Origin: Labrys sedimenti
GTDB taxonomy: Bacteria; Pseudomonadota; Alphaproteobacteria; Rhizobiales; Labraceae
DNA length: 64,000 nucleotides
Assembly (NCBI RefSeq): GCF_034424805.1
Contig: NZ_JAXOUF010000003.1
Location: 496,001 to 560,000 of the forward strand
Direction of reading: 5' to 3'
A program made the position numbers and the translations under genes. The first letter of the stretch is position 1. Every line of letters begins with the position of its first letter. Below the pieces are notes generated by a model. That model had not been told where the DNA came from. It was given only the letters and a program-made list of their open reading frames with translations, and made no database searches. Shown piece after piece: positions 1 through 8,696 of this stretch.

Positions 1-202
1 CGCACCGCGTCACCTTGACGGTGGCATCGAAACCTTCGGCCGTCTGCACGAATTTCGCCGAGGCGCGGGCGTGCAGGCCCTTGAGATTGATGATGGGGAG
101 GATGCGGACGATACCGCCGTCCATGGTGGGAGCGGGAGCCGCTTCCGGTTCTGCGCAGGCTTGCTCGTCAGTGCTGCCGGTCTGCATCTGCTGCTTGTGC
201 AT
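1..202 (-). CDS. ptsH: HPr-family phosphocarrier protein (3' end outside window)
   Basis: HPr-like phosphocarrier of the regulatory PTS; it accepts phosphate from Enzyme I on a histidine and passes it to EIIA. The reading frame shows the HPr signature NLKGLHARASAKFVQ, with the phosphorylatable His inside GLHAR, then a beta strand ending at the window edge. The conserved Ser target of HprK lies outside. The ATG at 202 has GGAG nine bases upstream; a later ATG at 124 would give a conventional short HPr. If 202 is right, the protein carries an N-terminal extension of about 26 residues rich in Gln, Glu, Pro and Ala, which is unusual. It follows the EIIA gene on the same strand after about 155 bp. 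Confidence 0.85.
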   Translation of the reverse strand, partial: MHKQQMQTGSTDEQACAEPEAAPAPTMDGGIVRILPIINLKGLHARASAKFVQTAEGFDATVKVTRC

Positions 203-357
203 CGAGGAGGTCTCCGCCTGCATCTGCACCGGGGTGCACCCGCTTGGGGCACTGCTGCCCCAGCATTTGGCCCAAGGATTGCTGAATGCGAGCGGTACCG
301 CAAGAGCCGCCTCGGCAAGTTTCTGGCCGTGACCAGCATAGTTGAATGAACGTCGAA

Positions 358-759
358 TCATTGGCCTGACAACACACGACTGGCAATGTTGATATATTTC
401 CTGCCAGCCTCTTGGGCGCGCGTGACGGCCTCAGCGAGGGGAACCTCGCTGCGCAGCCGCGCCAGTTTGACGAGCATGGGAAGGTTGATGCCGGCCACGA
501 CCTCGATGGAGGGGCCGCTCATCACGGAAATCGCCAGATTTGAAGGTGTTCCTCCGAACATATCCGTGAGTACAGCCACCCCGGAGCCGTCTTCGACCCG
601 GCCGATGGCATCGATGATGTCGCGGCGGCGTTGCTCGACATCGTCCTCGGGGCCGATATCGATGGCCTCGACATTACGCTGCGGCCCAACGACGTGCTCG
701 AGGGCCGACAGGAACTCGGTTGCAAGGTGACCATGCGTAACAAGCACCATGCCGATCAT
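358..759 (-). CDS. PTS EIIA component, mannose family
   Basis: Cytoplasmic EIIA of the mannose/sorbose PTS family, 133 residues. The N-terminus MIGMVLVTHGHLA carries the phosphorylated histidine (His9, in the THG motif), and the segment TDMFGGTPSN is typical of EIIA-Man domains. No EIIB, EIIC or EIID gene is next to it. Lone EIIA-Man proteins beside hprK and HPr are usual in alphaproteobacteria, where the chain acts in regulation rather than sugar import. It sits between hprK and the HPr gene on the same strand. The name manX or ptsM would also be used for it. Confidence 0.93.
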   Translation of the reverse strand: MIGMVLVTHGHLATEFLSALEHVVGPQRNVEAIDIGPEDDVEQRRRDIIDAIGRVEDGSGVAVLTDMFGGTPSNLAISVMSGPSIEVVAGINLPMLVKLARLRSEVPLAEAVTRAQEAGRKYINIASRVLSGQ

Positions 760-1053
760 AGGATGATCCGCATCGAATCTTTCCGGTCGCCGTCGCTATC
801 GCGACAACAATCCAGGTCCTTTTCGCTTTCGCGCCACCCGGTGTTGGGCAAAATGAGACGACGCCTCCGCAACGCACGGCCAGGATGCCCTTCGGACAAC
901 CTGCAACCCGTAGCTCCGAGGCCTGATATTATTCCCGCGCTGCACAAAAACAAGCCTCTCTCCGGCTCACATTGTCGCAGTCTCGTCACATCATGGCCAT
1001 AGGCATCAACGTTTCGTTAACGCTGACTGGCGCGGATCGGGCCTGGAATCCGG

Positions 1054-1521
1054 TCAAACCGGTGGCAATTGCGGCAAGATGGCCTCAATCAGGGCGACAG
1101 CTGCCTGAAAATCGCGAGGAACCGGCAGATAGGGCAAGTCCACGCCTTCCAGCCTGATGTGCCGAATATTTTTGCTGGGGATGACGATCTCTGCGTCATC
1201 GTCGAGAATATCTACAACCAGGCCGACAGGCGCCGAGGGCTGCCAGTCGATCCGTTCGATGCCGGCATCCCGCAGGCCGCTGCTGCGTCGCTCGATCAGG
1301 CCGGCTATGGCTGATGGCACGGAGGCGATCAGCCTGCCCTCGACGGGTTCGAGATAGACGCGGTCGTCTCCCACCAGGCGGGCCTGGCGGCCACGAACCG
1401 GTGCGGTTTCGATGAAGTGCAGGGCCAACCGGCTCTTGCCGGCGCCGGAGGCGCCGCGCAGCAGTATGCCCTGTCCGTCGATGACGAAGCAGGTTGCATG
1501 CACGGTGGGCGAGGCTGGCAT
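1054..1521 (-). CDS. hprK: HPr kinase/phosphorylase, short alphaproteobacterial form
   Basis: ATP-dependent kinase/phosphorylase acting on the serine of HPr. The 155-residue protein consists only of the C-terminal catalytic domain: P-loop GASGAGKS at about residues 23-30, a capping strand DDRVYLEPVEG, and an Asp-rich strand VVDILDDDAEIV. Firmicute HprK is about twice as long because of an N-terminal domain that is absent here, as is usual in alphaproteobacteria. The start lies two bases after the chvG stop, so the two genes are probably translated from one mRNA. This links ChvG/ChvI signalling to the PTS phosphorelay. Confidence 0.93.
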   Translation of the reverse strand: MPASPTVHATCFVIDGQGILLRGASGAGKSRLALHFIETAPVRGRQARLVGDDRVYLEPVEGRLIASVPSAIAGLIERRSSGLRDAGIERIDWQPSAPVGLVVDILDDDAEIVIPSKNIRHIRLEGVDLPYLPVPRDFQAAVALIEAILPQLPPV

Positions 1522-1523
1522 AT

Positions 1524-3266
1524 TTAGGCCTGCACAGCCGGCAACCGGGCCACGAAACGGGCGCCGAGCACTTTTTCGCCGTCCTTGCGGTTCTCGACCC
1601 AGAGCTTGCCGCCATGGGCCTCGATGATCTGCTTGGAAATGGACAGGCCGAGGCCCGAATTCTGGCCGAAGCCCTGTTCCTCCGGGCGGTCGGTGTAGAA
1701 GCGCTCGAAGATCCTCTCGATGGCATGGTCCGGCACGCCCGGCCCGTCATCCTCCACCGCGATCTCGACATCGTTCTTGTTCCGCCGCAGCTCGACACGC
1801 ACCTCGCCGTTCCGGGGTGAGAAGGAGCGGGCATTGTCGACGAGATTGTTGATGACCTGGCCGAGCCTGGAATCATGGCCATTGATGAAAAGGGCCTGCG
1901 GCGGCAGGCCCGTCGGCATGGACAGGCGCACCGTGACACCGTCCTCGCGCTCGACCGAGTTGAACACGCCGGTGAGAGCGGTGAGCAGCCTGCCGAGATC
2001 GACGGGCTCGGCGCCGGACCGCAGCAGTTCGGCATCCAGGCGCGAGGCGTCGGAAATGTCCGAGATCAGCCGGTCGAGCCGGCGGACATCGTGCTGGATC
2101 ACCTCGAGCAGCCGATTGCGCGAGGTGTCGTTGCGGGCGAGCGGCAGGGTCTCGACGGCCGAACGCAGCGAAGTCAGCGGGTTCTTGAGCTCATGGGCGA
2201 CATCGGCTGCGAAGCTCTCGATCGCCTCGATGCGCTTGAACAGGGCATTGGTCATGTCGCGCAGGGCACCAGAGAGGTGGCCGATCTCGTCGGAGCGTTC
2301 GGTGAAATCGGGGATTTCCTGGCGCGATTTCACGCCGTAGCGCACCCGCTCGGCAGCCCGCGCCAGCTGGCGGATCGGGCCGGCGATGGTGCTCGCCAGC
2401 AGGATCGACAGGATCACCATCACCACCGCGGCAACGGCGAAGACCCTGAGGATGGCGAGGCGCTCGGCCGTGACGATCTCGTCGATCTCGCCGGGGCGTG
2501 TCGAGAGCAGCAGCACGCCCAGCACCGACTTGAAGCGCTGGATCGGCACGGCCACCGAAACGATGGATTCGTTCTGCTCGTTGATGCTCACCTGGGTGGA
2601 GGGAGCGCCGCTGAGCGCCGTTATCACTTCCGGATAGCCCTTGCCGTTCTGGTTGCCGAGTTCCTTGTACAGCGGCGCATCGGAACGGAAGAGGTAGCGC
2701 TTGACCGTGTTCCAGACCCGCTCCGCCAGGTTTTGTTCCTGCTTGGGCTGCGGCAGGTCGGTGCGGACGATGTCGGAATAGATGAACAGGGCCCTGGAAT
2801 CGATCACCAGATTGCCGTCGCGGTCATAGACCCGGGCGCGCAATTTCGTCGGTGAGATCAGGCGCCGCATCAGTGGCGCGACCTTCTCCGGATTGATCGG
2901 AAAGTCGAGCGAGCTTGCGTCGTCGCTCTCATCTTCGCCCGCCGCCTGCTGTTCCAGGAGTTTTTCCGGATCGATGCGGATCGAGCCGGTCTCGACGGAG
3001 GCCGAGGCGGCCACGGCGCTCGCCATGATCTCGCCCTGGGTGAGCAGGGCCTGCACGCGTGCGTCGATCAGGCCTTCGCGGAACTGGTTGAGATAGAAGA
3101 TGCCGACGACCAGGGCGACCAGGCCGGCCAGGTTCAGCACGACGATGCGTCGTGTCAGGCTCGAGAAGGTCTGCACGGTGATAGCGCGCAAGGCCAGCCG
3201 CAGGCGCCGCCGGATGATCGATCGCGATTTTGGGTGTTCGGACGAGGTGGCGCGCTCGGGGCTCAT
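1524..3266 (-). CDS. chvG: Sensor histidine kinase ChvG (ExoS family)
   Basis: Membrane sensor kinase partner of ChvI; in rhizobia and Agrobacterium this system responds to acid and envelope stress. The 580-residue protein has a cytoplasmic N-terminal tail, a transmembrane segment near 41-60, a periplasmic domain of about 210 residues, a second transmembrane segment near 271-292, a HAMP region, a dimerisation/phosphoacceptor helix with His358 in AADVAHELKNPL, and a HATPase domain with N box NNLVDNA and G boxes DDGPGVPD and GLGLSIS. It lies downstream of chvI and directly upstream of hprK. Confidence 0.95.
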   Translation of the reverse strand: MSPERATSSEHPKSRSIIRRRLRLALRAITVQTFSSLTRRIVVLNLAGLVALVVGIFYLNQFREGLIDARVQALLTQGEIMASAVAASASVETGSIRIDPEKLLEQQAAGEDESDDASSLDFPINPEKVAPLMRRLISPTKLRARVYDRDGNLVIDSRALFIYSDIVRTDLPQPKQEQNLAERVWNTVKRYLFRSDAPLYKELGNQNGKGYPEVITALSGAPSTQVSINEQNESIVSVAVPIQRFKSVLGVLLLSTRPGEIDEIVTAERLAILRVFAVAAVVMVILSILLASTIAGPIRQLARAAERVRYGVKSRQEIPDFTERSDEIGHLSGALRDMTNALFKRIEAIESFAADVAHELKNPLTSLRSAVETLPLARNDTSRNRLLEVIQHDVRRLDRLISDISDASRLDAELLRSGAEPVDLGRLLTALTGVFNSVEREDGVTVRLSMPTGLPPQALFINGHDSRLGQVINNLVDNARSFSPRNGEVRVELRRNKNDVEIAVEDDGPGVPDHAIERIFERFYTDRPEEQGFGQNSGLGLSISKQIIEAHGGKLWVENRKDGEKVLGARFVARLPAVQA

Positions 3267-3396
3267 CGGGTCTGGTACGAAATTCTATCGAGAGGAGCGC
3301 GAGAGCCTGCTTCAGGGCATGAAGAAGGCATCATTTCAGGGGAGGGCCTTCCCCGCTGCGCGGAGAAGGCCTCCAGGGTGAGCCGGGAGGAAACCC

Positions 3397-4095
3397 TCAC
3401 GCTTCCTTGAAGCGATAGCCGACACCGTAGAGCGTCTCGATCATCTCGAAATCGTCATCGGCCTGCTTGAACTTCTTGCGCAGGCGCTTGATGTGGCTGT
3501 CGATGGTGCGATCGTCGACATAGACCTGGTCGTCATAGGCCGCATCCATCAGGGCATTGCGGCTCTTGACCACGCCCGGGCGTTGGGCGAGGGCGTGCAG
3601 GATCAGGAACTCGGTGACGGTGAGCACCACCGCCTCGCCCTTCCAGGTGCAGGTATGGCGTTCGGGATCCATGCGCAGCAGGCCGCGTTCCAGGATCTTG
3701 GCGTCCGAAGCCTTGGCAGCGGCGGCATCCTTGGGCTGGAAACGGCGCAGGACAGCCTTTACGCGCTCCACCAGAAGGCGCTGCGAGAAGGGTTTGCGGA
3801 TGAAATCGTCGGCGCCCATCTTCAGGCCGAACAATTCGTCGATCTCCTCGTCCTTGGAGGTGAGGAAGATCACCGGCAGCTCGGATTTCTGGCGCAGGCG
3901 GCGCAGCAGCTCCATGCCGTCCATGCGGGGCATCTTGATGTCGAAGATGGCGAGATCCGGCGGATTGGCCTTCAGACCGTCCAGGGCCGACATGCCGTCA
4001 TTGTAGGTCTGGATGCGATAGCCTTCCGCCTCCAGCGCGATGGAAACCGAGGTCAGAATGTTGCGGTCGTCATCGACCAGCGCAATCGTCGGCAT
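3397..4095 (-). CDS. chvI: Response regulator ChvI (OmpR/PhoB class)
   Basis: DNA-binding response regulator paired with ChvG. The receiver domain begins MPTIALVDDD and has the phospho-acceptor Asp52 in DLAIFDIKMP, followed by T and K of the switch (FLTSKDEE). The C-terminal half is a winged helix with RTIDSHIKRLRKKFK. I chose the ATG at 4095 because AAAGGA stands just upstream and the family begins MPTIALV; an upstream start would add 11 atypical residues. The gene is 130 bp upstream of chvG on the same strand and is divergent from a HugZ-like gene. Confidence 0.95.
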   Translation of the reverse strand: MPTIALVDDDRNILTSVSIALEAEGYRIQTYNDGMSALDGLKANPPDLAIFDIKMPRMDGMELLRRLRQKSELPVIFLTSKDEEIDELFGLKMGADDFIRKPFSQRLLVERVKAVLRRFQPKDAAAAKASDAKILERGLLRMDPERHTCTWKGEAVVLTVTEFLILHALAQRPGVVKSRNALMDAAYDDQVYVDDRTIDSHIKRLRKKFKQADDDFEMIETLYGVGYRFKEA

Positions 4096-4296
4096 TGCAA
4101 TCCTTTCATGACGCGGTGTAACCGCCAAAGGCTATTATGATGGTTTGCGCGGCAAATCACCATACTTGCCTTCGCATTCTACGCCTAAACCGGCGGAAGT
4201 GTGACAATTATCGGTTCAAAACGGTACTTCTTGTTGCCAATTGGCGGCAAAACGGCATTTTCAAACTGTTTCCATCCAAACGAGTCTTCTAAAGCG

Positions 4297-5070
4297 ATGT
4301 CTTCAAGCGATACCACGCGTTTGCCTGGCCAGCCCGTTCTGGCGAGCCAGCCTGCCGATTTCGAGCCCGTTGCCGAGGGCAAGGCACTGCTCCGGCGCAT
4401 CCGGGCCGGCGCGCTGGCGACACTTGATTCGAGCGATGGCTCCCCCTTTGCCAGCCTCGTCAATACAGCCACAGATTTCGATGGGGCTCCGCTGCTGCTG
4501 CTCTCCCGGCTGGCTGCCCACCGGACCAATCTCGAGAAGGACGCCCGCATTTCCCTGCTGCTGAGCGAAGGCGGCAAGGGCGATCCGCTCGCCCATGCCC
4601 GCCTGACGGTGAAAGGCATCGCCGAGATCGTGGAAGGGGAAGAGGCCAGCGCTTGCAAGGCACGCTTCCTTGCGCGTCATCCAAAATCGGCGCTCTACGC
4701 CGATTTTCCCGATTTCAGCTTCTTTCGCGTGACGGTGAGTGGAGGCCACCTCAATGGCGGCTTTGCACGCGCCGCCCTGCTGTCGGCGGAGGAACTCCTT
4801 ACCGACGTCAAGGACGCGGAAGCCCTGCGCATGGCGGAAGCCGGGGCGATCGAGCATATGAACGCGGACCACGCCGATGCCGTCAGGCTCTATGCCACCA
4901 AATTGCTCGGCGGCCGTGACGGGCCGTGGCGCATCAGCGGCATCGATCCCGAGGGCCTGGATCTCACCTTCGCCGACGACACGCTGCGCCTCGTCTTCGA
5001 CAAGCCGGTCCTCGACGCCACGGCGCTGCGGCTGACGCTGGTGCACCTGGCCGAGAAGGCGCGAGGCTGA
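4297..5070 (+). CDS. HugZ-like pyridoxamine 5'-phosphate oxidase-fold protein with DUF2470 domain
   Basis: Predicted FMN-binding split-barrel protein of about 257 residues, of the family that includes heme-utilisation protein HugZ. The N-terminal barrel contains ALATLDSSDGSPFASLVNTATDFDGAP and LLSRLAAHRTNL. The C-terminal DUF2470-type domain contains AGAIEHMNADHADAVRLYA, where the HMNADH histidines are characteristic. The start is placed at MSSSDTT; the frame opens 96 bases further upstream in low-complexity sequence. The substrate is not shown by the sequence: heme or flavin handling is known for relatives only. It is divergent from chvI, and in many rhizobia pckA occupies this position. Confidence 0.82.
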   Translation: MSSSDTTRLPGQPVLASQPADFEPVAEGKALLRRIRAGALATLDSSDGSPFASLVNTATDFDGAPLLLLSRLAAHRTNLEKDARISLLLSEGGKGDPLAHARLTVKGIAEIVEGEEASACKARFLARHPKSALYADFPDFSFFRVTVSGGHLNGGFARAALLSAEELLTDVKDAEALRMAEAGAIEHMNADHADAVRLYATKLLGGRDGPWRISGIDPEGLDLTFADDTLRLVFDKPVLDATALRLTLVHLAEKARG

Positions 5071-5091
5071 AAGGTATTCCGGCCAGGACGG

Positions 5092-5265
5092 ATAAAGCGC
5101 GGGAATCCTTCCCCGACTTCGGGGAAGGTGTCGCCGCGCAGCGGTGACGGAAGGGGGAGCGTGACGGCAGCCGGCGAGATGGCGAGATTGCACCACTCAC
5201 CCCCACCCGACCTCGCTGTGCTCGGCCACCCTCCCCGAAGTCGGGGAGGGATATCTGCGCTTTAT
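5092..5265. repeat. Palindromic intergenic element, copy 1 (CTCCCCGAAGTCGGGGAG type)
   Basis: Two GC-rich hairpins at 5107-5128 and 5229-5250, each with near-perfect arms built on TCCCCGA and TCGGGGA, are enclosed by an outer inverted repeat ATAAAGCGC (5092-5100) and GCGCTTTAT (5257-5265). A second element of the same design occurs at 54091-54268 with different but still complementary outer arms. It lies between convergent genes, so it may also help terminate transcription. Confidence 0.75.
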
Positions 5266-5357
5266 TTGGTTAGCGTCGGGATGTGCAAATGCCATTGCCT
5301 GCGGCGGGAGAAGGGAAGTATGCGCCCTTCTGATCAAGGTGAGTCCGTCGCCTTATC

Positions 5358-6179
5358 TCACCCCTTGATGAAGGCGAGCAGGTCGGTGTTGAACTGGTCC
5401 TGCTGCGTCAAGGTCAGGCCATGCGAGCCGCCCGGATAGACCTTGAGCGTGGCGTTGGGGATCAGCTTGACCGACTGATGGGCGGAAGCGCCGATCGGCA
5501 CGATCTGGTCGTCGTCGCCATGGATGATCAGGGTCGGCACGTCGATCTTCTTCAGGTCCTCGGTAAAGTCGGTTTCCGAGAATTGCTTGATGCAGTCGAG
5601 CTGGCCCTTGAGGCCGCCCAGCATGCCCTGCAGCCAGAAGGATTCTCGCGCGCCTTCGGAAACCTGGGCGCCCGGACGGTTGTAGCCGTAGAAGGGAAGG
5701 GTCAGGTCCTTGTAGAACTGCGAGCGGTTGTCGAAGGTGCCCTTGCGGATGCCGTCGAAGACTTCGAGCGGCAGGCCACCCGGATTGACGTCGGTCTTCA
5801 GCATCAAGGGCGGTACGGCGCCGACCAGGACGGCCTTGGCGACGTGCTTGGTGCCGTGGCGGCCGAGATAGCGGGTGACTTCGCCGCCACCCGTGGAGTG
5901 GCCGACGAGCACGGCATCCTTCAGGTTCAGTTCCTCGATCAGTTCGGCGAGATCGTCGGCATACTGGTCCATATGGTTGCCGTCCCAGGTCTGGGTGGAG
6001 CGGCCATGGCTGCGGCGATCATGGGCGATCACCCGGTAGCCATGCTGCCCGAGGAACACCATCTGGGCATCCCAGGCATCGGCGCTCAGGGGCCAGCCAT
6101 GCGAGAAGACCACGGGCTGCCCGCTGCCGAAATCGCGATAGAAGATCTGGGTGCCGTCTTCGGTGGTGATTGTGCTCAT
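5358..6179 (-). CDS. Alpha/beta hydrolase, non-heme haloperoxidase type
   Basis: 273-residue cytoplasmic alpha/beta hydrolase closely resembling cofactor-free chloroperoxidases/arylesterases. The oxyanion motif FSHGWPL is near residue 26, the nucleophile is Ser95 in VGHSTGGGE, the acid is Asp224 in HGDDDQIVP and the histidine is His253 in GGSHGL. The length and spacing fit the family. The physiological substrate is unknown; perhydrolase or esterase activity is typical of relatives. It is transcribed divergently from a GlxA-type AraC regulator, which is a likely controller. Confidence 0.9.
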   Translation of the reverse strand: MSTITTEDGTQIFYRDFGSGQPVVFSHGWPLSADAWDAQMVFLGQHGYRVIAHDRRSHGRSTQTWDGNHMDQYADDLAELIEELNLKDAVLVGHSTGGGEVTRYLGRHGTKHVAKAVLVGAVPPLMLKTDVNPGGLPLEVFDGIRKGTFDNRSQFYKDLTLPFYGYNRPGAQVSEGARESFWLQGMLGGLKGQLDCIKQFSETDFTEDLKKIDVPTLIIHGDDDQIVPIGASAHQSVKLIPNATLKVYPGGSHGLTLTQQDQFNTDLLAFIKG

Positions 6180-6272
6180 CGTTGGTCTCCTGCTGGGTTG
6201 AAATGCGGGGCGCCTCGAAACGTGGCAGCCTTGTAAAATATTGAATACCGCGCCATGGGCGTGATACGGATT

Positions 6273-6306
6273 GGCGAAACTGACATTGTTCGGGGCAAAA
6301 CTGACA
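6273..6306. promoter_or_regulatory. Direct repeat, candidate AraC-type binding site
   Basis: GGCGAAACTGACA at 6273-6285 and GGCAAAACTGACA at 6294-6306 are direct repeats with a 21-bp period, which puts both on the same helical face. AraC-family proteins commonly bind such pairs. The site ends one base before the regulator's ATG and about 95 bp upstream of the divergent hydrolase start. Confidence 0.5.
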
Positions 6307-6307
6307 A

Positions 6308-7318
6308 ATGGTGATCGGCAGTACCCTACCTGAAATCGGCTTGCTGCTGTATCCCGGCGTGCGCACGGCGGCCGTCTACGGCATGGTCGATCTCTTCGAT
6401 GCCGCCAACGACATTGCGCGGCGCAGGGCCGACGATGACAGCATCGGCATTCGTATCTCCCAGTGGAAGATCGCCGCGGGCGGCGGCATCGAATGCGTGG
6501 CAGACAGCCATGCTCCGGCGCCCCACAAGCCGGTGGCGATCGTCGCCTTGCCGGGGCTTGGCGATCTGCCGTCCCATGCCGTTTCCGCTCCTTTTGCAGC
6601 CTGGTTGCGTCAGCGCCATGATGAGGGCGCCATGCTGTGCTCGGTCTGCGCCGGTGCCTTCCTGCTCGCCGAAACCGGCCTGCTGGCCGGACGGCTGGTC
6701 ACCACGCATTGGAGCTTCGCCCAGGCTCTTTCCCAGCGCTTTCCCGATATCCTGATCGATACCGCCAAGATGATCGTCGACGATGGCGATATCATTACAG
6801 CCGGCGGCATCATGGCCTGGACAGACCTTGGCCTGACGCTGGTGGACAGGGTGCTGGGGCAGGAAGTGATGCTGGAGACGGCGCGTTTCCTGCTGGTCGA
6901 CCCACCGGGGCGGGAGCAGCGCTATTACTCGAATTTCACTCCCAATCTGCGCCATGGCGATGAGGCCGTGCTCAAGGTGCAGCGCTGGCTGCAGGACCAG
7001 GAGGAGGCGGCGGAGGATATGCGTCCGGTTTCCCTGGCCGCGATGGCCGACAGGGCCGGCCTGGAGGAACGCACCTTCCTGCGCCGCTTCCACAAGGCGA
7101 CAGGCCTGAAGCCGACCGAATATTTCCAGCATATCCGCGTCAGCAGGGCCCGTTCCCTGCTGGAAACCACCAACCGCAATGTCGACCAGATCGCCTGGTC
7201 GGTCGGCTATGAGGATCCGGCCGCCTTCCGCAAGGTGTTTGCCAAGCTGATGGGGCTGTCGCCGCGCGACTATCGGCGTCGTTTCGGAGCCGGGCAGGCG
7301 ATCGGGGCAGCAGCCTAA
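6308..7318 (+). CDS. GlxA-type transcriptional regulator (DJ-1/PfpI domain plus AraC HTH)
   Basis: 336-residue regulator. Residues about 8-190 form a DJ-1/PfpI-like sensor domain with the elbow CSVCAGAFLLAETGLL. Residues about 230-330 carry two AraC helix-turn-helix motifs (LAAMADRAGLEERTFLRRF and VDQIAWSVGYEDPAAFRKVF). The family controls small catabolic or detoxification genes; the ligand is not evident here. The ATG at 6308 has no clear ribosome binding site, so the mRNA may be leaderless or the start slightly different. The gene is divergent from the haloperoxidase-like hydrolase, its probable target. Confidence 0.9.
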   Translation: MVIGSTLPEIGLLLYPGVRTAAVYGMVDLFDAANDIARRRADDDSIGIRISQWKIAAGGGIECVADSHAPAPHKPVAIVALPGLGDLPSHAVSAPFAAWLRQRHDEGAMLCSVCAGAFLLAETGLLAGRLVTTHWSFAQALSQRFPDILIDTAKMIVDDGDIITAGGIMAWTDLGLTLVDRVLGQEVMLETARFLLVDPPGREQRYYSNFTPNLRHGDEAVLKVQRWLQDQEEAAEDMRPVSLAAMADRAGLEERTFLRRFHKATGLKPTEYFQHIRVSRARSLLETTNRNVDQIAWSVGYEDPAAFRKVFAKLMGLSPRDYRRRFGAGQAIGAAA

Positions 7319-7418
7319 AGCGTTTTGCGATTAGACGGAATCATCTCGAATCGCAAAGACGCGTCGAACCAAAGAGCGAGAGCAAAACAGCGTTTCCGTC
7401 TAAACGCGCTTTGCTCTA
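7319..7418. repeat. Intergenic repeat, AGCGTTTTGCGATT family, copy 1
   Basis: The roughly 100-bp element begins AGCGTTTTGCGATTAGACGG and ends near TAAACGCGCTTTGCTCTAG. It contains a complementary pair (CGATTAGACGG-like against CGTTTCCGTCTAAACG). A closely similar copy occurs at 11715-11818 and a shortened hairpin form at 23171-23211. It lies between convergent genes. Confidence 0.75.
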
Positions 7419-7436
7419 GGCGGGCTCCTGTCGCTC

Positions 7437-8696
7437 CTAACCCGCGACGGCGGCGGCTTCGGGCTCGCGCCTGTCGGCCCGCTCCAGGGCCCAGGACACC
7501 AGGAAGACCACGAGACCGGCCATAGCCAGGAGGGCACCCACCCAGCCGGTCGAGGCCCAGCCGAAGCCGGCTGCGACGGCGACACCGCCGAGCCAGGCGC
7601 CGAGGGCATTGGCGATGTTGAAGGCCGAATGGTTGAGCGCGGCCGCGAGCGTCTGGGCGTCGCCGGCCACGTCCATCAGTCGGGTCTGGATGGCCGGGCA
7701 GATGGCGAAGTTGCAGCCGATCAGGAAGACGCAGAGCGAGATCATCCAGGGATTGGATGCGGTGAGGCCGTAGAGCGCCATCACCACGATCACCCAGACC
7801 AGCATGCCGCCGATGGTGGCCATCAGCGCGCGATCCGCCAGCCAGGAGCCGGCGATATTGCCGACATTCATGCCGATGCCGAACAGCACCAGCGCCACCG
7901 GCACGAAAGCGGGCGAGAAGCCGCTGAGCTGGGTGAGGGTGGAGGCGACATAGGTGTAGACGGCGAACATGCCGCCCAGGCCGATGGCCGGGATCGCCAG
8001 GGTCAGCCAGACCTGCTTGCGCTTGAGGGCGCCGAGTTCGCGCAGGGGGCTGGCGCCAGGCTGGACCTTGTCGAGCGGCATGAAGGCCAGGATCAGCACC
8101 GCGGTAAGGGCGCCGATGGCGCCGACGGTCGCGAAGGCCAGGCGCCAGCCCAGGACCTGGCCGAGCCAGGTGGCGAGGGGGGAACCGACCAGCGTCGCGA
8201 GCGTGATTCCCATCATCACGCGCCCGACGGCCTGGGCCCGTCGATTGGGCTCGGCCATGCCGGCGGCGACCAAAAAGGAGACGCCGAAATAGGCGCCATG
8301 CGGCAGGCCTGCGAGGAAGCGGAAGCCGATCAACTGGTAATAGCCGCCCGCCAGGGCACTGGCGGCATTGGCGGCGGCGAACACCACCATCAGCCAGAGC
8401 AGCAAAGTGCGGCGCGCCATCCGCGCTGAGAGGACGGCGATCACCGGCGCGCCGACGACCACGCCGAGCGCATAGGCGCTGATCATGTGGCCGGCTTGCG
8501 GCTCGGTGACCAAAAGACCGTTGGCGACGTTGGGCAGGATGCCCATCGAGGCGAATTCGCCGGCGCCGACACCGAACGCACCGACGGCAAGGGCGAATTC
8601 GATCCAGGCGGCGCGATGGCGATGGGAGGGGCTGTCGGCGTTGAGGTCGGCGAGGGAGGCGGCGGCCGGATGGGTCACGGGCGGGCTTTCGGGCAA
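7437..8696 (-). CDS. MFS transporter, AraJ/drug-efflux (DHA1) type
   Basis: 419-residue inner-membrane protein of the major facilitator superfamily with about twelve hydrophobic segments starting at residue 30. Typical features are the early motif GAGEFASMGILPNVANGL, the loop motif ARMARRTLL between helices 2 and 3, and the motif C-like segment GSPLATWLGQVLGWRLAF. Relatives are proton-driven exporters of sugars, purine analogues or drugs; the substrate here cannot be read from sequence. A LacI-family-like operator lies about 120 bp upstream of the start. Confidence 0.9.
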   Translation of the reverse strand: MPESPPVTHPAAASLADLNADSPSHRHRAAWIEFALAVGAFGVGAGEFASMGILPNVANGLLVTEPQAGHMISAYALGVVVGAPVIAVLSARMARRTLLLWLMVVFAAANAASALAGGYYQLIGFRFLAGLPHGAYFGVSFLVAAGMAEPNRRAQAVGRVMMGITLATLVGSPLATWLGQVLGWRLAFATVGAIGALTAVLILAFMPLDKVQPGASPLRELGALKRKQVWLTLAIPAIGLGGMFAVYTYVASTLTQLSGFSPAFVPVALVLFGIGMNVGNIAGSWLADRALMATIGGMLVWVIVVMALYGLTASNPWMISLCVFLIGCNFAICPAIQTRLMDVAGDAQTLAAALNHSAFNIANALGAWLGGVAVAAGFGWASTGWVGALLAMAGLVVFLVSWALERADRREPEAAAVAG

